DNA from: Microbacteriaceae bacterium
GTDB taxonomy: Bacteria > Actinomycetota > Actinomycetes > Actinomycetales > Microbacteriaceae
Length of the DNA: 8,791 nucleotides
Reading direction: 5' to 3'
NCBI GenBank assembly: GCA_026785785.1
Contig: JAJAZI010000016.1
Location: 1 to 8,791, forward strand
Below, one piece after another: positions 5,588-8,791 of this stretch. Both the position numbers and the translations under genes were made by a program. A model generated the notes under the pieces. The model did no database searches. It saw nothing but the letters and a program-made list of their open reading frames with translations, and had not been told where the DNA came from. Positions within the stretch are counted from its first letter, which is position 1; every line of letters starts with the position of its first letter.

Positions 5588-6076
5588 TCAGCCTGTGAGC
5601 TCCAACCGCATGCGGAAGTTCGTCAACCGCACCCCGTTCCGCTCGACGTGCTGCTGGGCGACGACGACGAAGCCGTTCCGCTCGAAGAATGCGCGCGCGG
5701 TCAGGCTCGCGTCGACGGTCAGGGTCGTGAGCCCCACCCGCCGCGCATCCGCGAGCACGGTCTCGAACAGGGCGCTCGCGACGCCTCGGCGGCCGAATGA
5801 CGGGTGAACGAAAAGCATGTCGACGTGTCCGGCGCCGTCGAGGTCGGTGAATCCCACGACGTGGCCGTCGATCTCGGCGACGCGAGTGGCCACGGCCGCG
5901 CGCGTGCGCCCCCACTCGGCGAGGTCGATATCGTCCGGCGCCCAGACCGCGACCTGTCGCGCGTCATAGTGCGCCGACGCGGTCTTGCGCACCGCGAGCA
6001 GGAAGACAGAGAGGGTTGCGGATGCGTCGGCGGCCCGATATCGACGGATGATCCCGCCAACAGCCCAGGACCTCAC
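5588..6076 (-). CDS. GNAT family N-acetyltransferase
   Basis: The protein has 162 residues with a GNAT fold. IIRRYRAADA (9-18) is the opening strand. Motif A is HVDMLFVHPSFGRRGVASAL (84-103), in which RRGVA (96-100) is the acetyl-CoA pyrophosphate loop. Motif B-like TARAFFERNGF (126-136) follows, then VERNGVRLTNFRM near the C-terminus, as in YafP-like members. It transfers an acetyl group from acetyl-CoA to an unknown small molecule or protein amine. GTG 6074-6076 is chosen because it is the start codon nearest the conserved first strand. Starting further upstream would translate the 17-bp tandem array as a Cys/Arg/Gly-rich leader. No good ribosome-binding site is seen, so the start is uncertain by a few residues. 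It lies downstream of the aldo-keto reductase on the same strand, separated by the repeat array. Confidence 0.87.
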   Translation of the reverse strand: MRSWAVGGIIRRYRAADASATLSVFLLAVRKTASAHYDARQVAVWAPDDIDLAEWGRTRAAVATRVAEIDGHVVGFTDLDGAGHVDMLFVHPSFGRRGVASALFETVLADARRVGLTTLTVDASLTARAFFERNGFVVVAQQHVERNGVRLTNFRMRLELTG

Positions 6077-6100
6077 ATCATGGGAGCGGCGACCACGTAC

Positions 6101-6181
6101 GCCACAGCGTCGCCCCGAGCACAGCGCTGCCCCGAGCACAGCGGTTTCCCGAGCACAGCGCCGCCCCGACAGCACCACCCC
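6101..6181. repeat. 17-bp imperfect tandem repeat, three copies plus degenerate ends
   Basis: GAGCACAGCGCTGCCCC (6117-6133) is followed by 6134-6150 and 6151-6167, which keep GAGCACAGCG and vary in the last seven bases. Partial copies flank the array at 6101-6116 (GCCACAGCGTCGCCCC) and 6168-6181. It fills the gap between the aldo-keto reductase stop and the GNAT start. The period equals that of the 1450-1517 array although the sequence differs. Confidence 0.85.
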
Positions 6182-6192
6182 GAGCGCGCCTC

Positions 6193-7221
6193 TCACACCA
6201 CATCGCTCGACTCGGCCCACAGGTTGATTCCCATGTCGACCGCGTACTCGTCGATCGCGGTCAGCTCGTCGTTTGTGAACTCGAGCTTAGCGACCGCGGC
6301 AAGGTTGGCCTCGAGCTGCGCGACCGACGAGGCCCCGACAAGCGCCGAGGTCACGTTCTTGTTGCGCAGCGTCCACGCGATGGCGAGTTGCGCCAGGGTC
6401 TGCCCGCGGCTCTCGGCGATCTCGGTCAGTCCGCCGATCGACTTGAGCGTCGCCTCGTTGACCATGTTCTTCTGCATCGACCCCTCGCGGGCCGCACGCG
6501 CATTGGCGGGGATGCCGCCGACGTACCGGTCGGTGAGCAGCCCCTGGGCGAGCGGCGAGAAGGCGATGCACCCGGCACCGAGGTCTTCGAAAGTGTCGAG
6601 CAGGTCCTCCTCGATCCAGCGGTTGAACATCGAGTAGGAGGGCTGGTGGATGAGCAGCGGCGTGCCGAGGTCGGCGAGGATCAGCGCCGCGTCGCGCGTG
6701 CGCGCCGGCGAGTACGAGGAGATCCCCGCGTAGAGCGCCTTGCCCGAGGTCACCGCGGTGTGCAGCGCACCCATGGTTTCCTCGAGGGGGGTGTTGGGGT
6801 CGGCACGGTGCGAGTAGAAGATGTCGACGTACTCGAGGCCCATGCGGTCGAGCGACTGGTCGAGGCTTGCGAGCAGGTACTTGCGGGATCCGTTGTCGCC
6901 GTAGGGGCCCGGCCACATGTCGTAGCCGGCCTTCGACGAGATGACGAGCTCGTCCCGGTAGGGCGCGAAGTCGCGACGCAGGTGCTCCCCGAAGTTCTCC
7001 TCGGCGCTGCCGGGGGGCGGCCCGTAATTGTTCGCGAGGTCGAAGTGCGTCACGCCGAGGTCGAACGCGCGGCGCAGAATCTGCTGCTGCCGCTCGAACG
7101 GCACGTCCTGTCCGAAGTTCTGCCACAGGCCGAGCGACACCGCCGGCAGCAGCAGGCCGCTCTTTCCGGTGCGGCGGTAGGGCATGGAGTCGTAGCGGGT
7201 CTCGGCGGCACGGTAGGTCAT
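6193..7221 (-). CDS. yghZ: L-glyceraldehyde 3-phosphate reductase-type aldo/keto reductase
   Basis: The 342 residues are close in sequence and length to E. coli YghZ (AKR14A). Shared stretches include MPYRRTGKSGLLLPAVSLGLW (13-33), FDLANNYGPPPGSAEENFG (60-78), SKAGYDMWPGPYG (96-108), YVDIFYSHR (131-139) and LIHQPSYSMFNRW, ending NLWAESSDVV. The aldo-keto tetrad is intact: D61, Y66, K97, H138. It is a cytosolic (beta/alpha)8 barrel that reduces aldehydes with NADPH. E. coli YghZ reduces L-glyceraldehyde 3-phosphate and methylglyoxal, so a detoxification role is likely here; the actual substrate is inferred. ATG 7219-7221 has GGGG 2-6 nt upstream, a poor but usable site. The upstream gene on the same strand ends 74 bp away with a strong hairpin between them. 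Confidence 0.93.
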   Translation of the reverse strand: MTYRAAETRYDSMPYRRTGKSGLLLPAVSLGLWQNFGQDVPFERQQQILRRAFDLGVTHFDLANNYGPPPGSAEENFGEHLRRDFAPYRDELVISSKAGYDMWPGPYGDNGSRKYLLASLDQSLDRMGLEYVDIFYSHRADPNTPLEETMGALHTAVTSGKALYAGISSYSPARTRDAALILADLGTPLLIHQPSYSMFNRWIEEDLLDTFEDLGAGCIAFSPLAQGLLTDRYVGGIPANARAAREGSMQKNMVNEATLKSIGGLTEIAESRGQTLAQLAIAWTLRNKNVTSALVGASSVAQLEANLAAVAKLEFTNDELTAIDEYAVDMGINLWAESSDVV

Positions 7222-7250
7222 CGCCCCATGCTTTCACGAGGTGGCGCCCG

Positions 7251-7276
7251 GCGGAATCCGGAGCCGCGGATTCTGC
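7251..7276 (-). terminator. Stem-loop between the 152-residue protein gene and the aldo-keto reductase gene
   Basis: GAATCCG (7254-7260) and CGGATTC (7267-7273) are perfect inverted repeats with a 6-nt loop. The stem extends three more pairs, one a G-U, to 7251-7276. It lies about 20 bp beyond the stop at 7296. There is no T-run, but it is the best intrinsic-terminator candidate in the window. Confidence 0.5.
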
Positions 7277-7295
7277 GCCCCCGGGGGACGCCGCG

Positions 7296-7754
7296 TCACC
7301 CCTGCCGGTCGAACTGCGCGGCACGGCGGTCGAGCTTGAGCTGCAACCGCGCCCTTCTGATTGTGGCGTCGACCTCCATCAACGCGCAGGCGAAGTCCTC
7401 CGGCCCGAGGTATCGGCCGACGACAAGGGCCGCGAGCCCGGCAACCAGGTCGATCTGGGGTTTGCGAAGCAGCAGGTTCTCCTGAAGCCACGGCGGCTCG
7501 ATGAATCCGGGGAGGGTGTAGATCAGGTCGCCAGCATTCATGATCCGGGCGAACGCCCCCGCGGGCTCGAACTCCCGCTCGATCGCGAGCTCGGCGAGAA
7601 GCGGGGTGGTGAGCGAGCGATATCCCTCCGTTTCGAGGTACCGCCGCAGCAGCGGATCGAGAAAGCGCTGCCGCCTGAGTCCCACGCCGGTGGCCGGCCG
7701 GAGGGCGAAAAACTGGGTGAGGATCTGGTCGATGGACGGTCGGGGAGTTGTCAT
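7296..7754 (-). CDS. Hypothetical protein, 152 residues
   Basis: I do not recognise a named family. The protein starts MTTPRPSIDQILTQFFALRP and contains RRQRFLDPLLRRYLETEGY (30-48), an acidic/hydrophobic middle, AFARIMNAGDLIYTLPGFIEPPW, and a helix with small hydrophobic residues (LVAGLAALVVGRYLG). It closes with a basic amphipathic helix (IRRARLQLKLDRRAAQF). There is no signal peptide or convincing membrane segment, so it is probably cytosolic and mainly helical. Its coherent amino-acid composition, its position in a cluster of minus-strand genes and the TACGAT box just before ATG 7754 support a real gene. The frame is open to an ATG at 7823, but the extra 23 residues look unlike a protein N-terminus. 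It is divergent from the CPBP frame by only 15 bp. Confidence 0.68.
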   Translation of the reverse strand: MTTPRPSIDQILTQFFALRPATGVGLRRQRFLDPLLRRYLETEGYRSLTTPLLAELAIEREFEPAGAFARIMNAGDLIYTLPGFIEPPWLQENLLLRKPQIDLVAGLAALVVGRYLGPEDFACALMEVDATIRRARLQLKLDRRAAQFDRQG

Positions 7755-7763
7755 GGCGACAGG

Positions 7764-7769
7764 ATCGTA
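7764..7769 (-). promoter_or_regulatory. -10 box for the 152-residue protein gene
   Basis: TACGAT on the minus strand, 9 nt before ATG 7754, matches the box used by DUF5997 and predicts a leader of only a few nucleotides. The corresponding -35 would lie inside the CPBP frame on the other strand. Confidence 0.4.
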
Positions 7770-8429
7770 ATGGCCACCGACATTGCAGCCCGACCCGAGG
7801 AATTCGGCGAACAACCGACTCACGGGCGGCCCTGGGGAGGAGAACCGGAGAGGAGGATCAAGCCACGACAGGGGCCCCAGCCCCTACCCCGCCGCCGTCC
7901 TCAGCCGCGTGCAGTTCGTGCTGGGCCAGGCCCCCGACCTGGGCTCCTCGACCTGAGCCTCTTCGACTCTCTCGCGCCGGCCGACCCCGGCACACTCCTG
8001 GCGGTCGCCACGATCGGCCGCGGCATCGAGGAACCCGGATGGCGCGGCTTCACCCTCCCCGCGCTGCAGCAGCGCCGGTCGCCCCTGATCGCGACCCTCA
8101 CCATCGGCCTCGGCTGGGGCATCTGGCACATCCCGCTCTCCGGCCCGCTCTGCTTCATCGCGCCGCTCGTGCTCGCGTTCTTCTCCACCTGGCTCTACAA
8201 CCGCACCGGCAGCGTGGTGGTCTGTCTGGTGCTGCACGCGAGCTTCACCCCGGCACAGGACTACCTGACCCTCGTTCCGGATGCCGCGATCGTCGACGCC
8301 GTGATCCTCGGCACCTACGTGGCCGTCCCCCTCGCGCTGACGGTGGCGACCCGTGGGCACCTGGGCCATCCTCGTTCGACCGCAGAGAGTCAACTCCCTC
8401 CCCAGCACCCGTTCACCTCTTTATCCTGA
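7770..8429 (+). CDS. CPBP family intramembrane metalloprotease, probably 5'-truncated
   Basis: The conserved core of the CPBP/Abi (Rce1-like) family is clear. Motif 1 is EEPGWRG (E87, E88, R92), motif 2 is WGIWH (116-120, H120) and motif 3 is HASFT (156-160). Predicted membrane helices are near 74-84, 105-122, 126-143, 147-158 and 173-193. Family members of this type are usually 230-300 residues, with three or so helices before motif 1. Here the first about 68 residues are Pro/Arg/Gly-rich, hydrophilic and unlike any membrane segment. Motif 3 normally ends in Asn or Asp but here has Thr, so activity is doubtful. ATG 7770 has AGG 6 nt upstream and is the only start codon before the core, yet it lies 15 bp from the divergent gene. 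I read this as a degraded gene that lost its 5' half. If intact members cleave prenylated or peptide substrates in the membrane, this one may not. Confidence 0.72.
   Translation: MATDIAARPEEFGEQPTHGRPWGGEPERRIKPRQGPQPLPRRRPQPRAVRAGPGPRPGLLDLSLFDSLAPADPGTLLAVATIGRGIEEPGWRGFTLPALQQRRSPLIATLTIGLGWGIWHIPLSGPLCFIAPLVLAFFSTWLYNRTGSVVVCLVLHASFTPAQDYLTLVPDAAIVDAVILGTYVAVPLALTVATRGHLGHPRSTAESQLPPQHPFTSLS
8422..8427 (+). promoter_or_regulatory. Candidate -10 box for the alpha/beta hydrolase
   Basis: TATCCT fits TANNNT and would start transcription near 8434, giving a leader of about 21 nt that contains the AAAGGA site. It overlaps the last codons of the CPBP frame. No clear -35, so cotranscription with CPBP remains possible. 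Confidence 0.35.
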
Positions 8430-8454
8430 GGGGACATCGAGAAAGGACCCGCCG

Positions 8455-8791
8455 ATGCCCCACGACTCACGCAGCCAGACCGCCGACGACCACCCGAGCA
8501 GCAGCTACAACACCAGCATCCGCCACCAGGGCCTCTGGCCGGGGCACATGCCGTACCTCTCAGTCGGCATGGGCGAGCCCCTGCTGCTCATTCCCGGACT
8601 CGTCGCCCACAACGAACCGCCGACGGGCACGGAGCGCCGATTCCACGCCGAGCTGATGATGCCGTTCGCCGAGGACCGGCGGGTCTGGTGGGTCAACCGG
8701 CGACGGCACCTCAACCCCCGCGTCACCATGGCCGACCTCGCCGGGCATTATGCCGAGGCGATGCGCGCGAAATTTCAGGCGCCGGTCGACA
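8455..8791 (+). CDS. Alpha/beta hydrolase (N-terminal part, runs off window)
   Basis: The visible 112 residues match the start of an alpha/beta-hydrolase fold. The first strand and oxyanion region, GEPLLLIPGLVAHNE (40-54), are followed by the second strand RRVWWVNRRRHL (75-86) and a helix, MADLAGHYAEAMRAKF (92-107), that leads to the nucleophile strand. The catalytic GxSxG serine lies beyond the window. The polar Ser/Asp/His-rich first 25 residues have no signal peptide, so it is likely cytosolic; its substrate is unknown. GAAAGGA lies 7 nt before ATG 8455, the strongest ribosome-binding site in the window. The gene begins 25 bp after the CPBP stop on the same strand. Confidence 0.88.
   Translation, partial: MPHDSRSQTADDHPSSSYNTSIRHQGLWPGHMPYLSVGMGEPLLLIPGLVAHNEPPTGTERRFHAELMMPFAEDRRVWWVNRRRHLNPRVTMADLAGHYAEAMRAKFQAPVD

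Noticed and set aside
6077..6220. N-terminal extension of the GNAT protein to ATG 6220
   Set aside because: It would translate the 17-bp tandem array into a Cys/Arg-rich leader foreign to GNAT proteins.
7755..7823. Upstream ATG 7823 as the start of the 152-residue protein
   Set aside because: The added residues read like noncoding sequence and would overlap the -10 box and the divergent CPBP start; ATG 7754 is preferred.

Overview
The window is very GC-rich. Its genes use the high-GC actinobacterial style: TANNNT-type -10 boxes, several of them just upstream of a start codon with no ribosome-binding site, Ala/Arg/Asp-rich proteins, and a DUF222-HNH (13E12-type) gene. The combination of an HTH-less LysR substrate-binding protein, a DUF5997 protein and a GNAT/aldo-keto reductase cluster is most like Microbacteriaceae (Micrococcales). 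This family assignment is an inference from protein resemblance; no rRNA or other marker gene is present.

Layout. (1) 1-528 (-): 5' part of a LysR-type substrate-binding protein with no DNA-binding domain. It is divergent from a DUF5997 gene (654-1049, +), which looks leaderless. (2) 1041-1690: about 640 bp without a supportable gene. It holds three separate repeat structures: a 37-bp tandem array that overlaps the DUF5997 stop codon, a four-copy 17-bp array, and a 75-bp element with inverted ends. (3) 1691-3181 (-): a Cys/Met-metabolism PLP enzyme of the gamma-lyase/gamma-synthase fold with an odd Ala-rich tail. It is divergent from an Lrp/AsnC regulator (3270-3767, +), with a likely shared operator between them. 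(4) 3781-4098: an 8-bp microsatellite-like array, then the N-terminal stub of a P-type cation ATPase. (5) 4099-5523 (-): a complete DUF222-HNH endonuclease gene abutting that stub. (6) 5588-7754 (-): GNAT acetyltransferase, L-glyceraldehyde-3-phosphate reductase-type aldo-keto reductase, and an unrecognised 152-residue protein. These are separated by hairpins and another 17-bp array. (7) 7770-8791 (+): a CPBP-family membrane protease lacking its usual N-terminal half, then the start of an alpha/beta hydrolase with a good ribosome-binding site.

How it works together. The clearest functional unit is the Lrp regulator with its divergent PLP lyase, the same arrangement as mdeR/mdeA in Pseudomonas putida. 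The LysR-like/DUF5997 pair may be a second two-gene regulatory unit, because the first protein lacks an HTH and the second has helix-turn-helix-like repeats. The rest looks like accessory or eroding sequence: a truncated ATPase, a probably truncated CPBP gene, an HNH element and at least five short tandem arrays in under 9 kb. I see no CRISPR array, tRNA, rRNA, transposase or phage gene.
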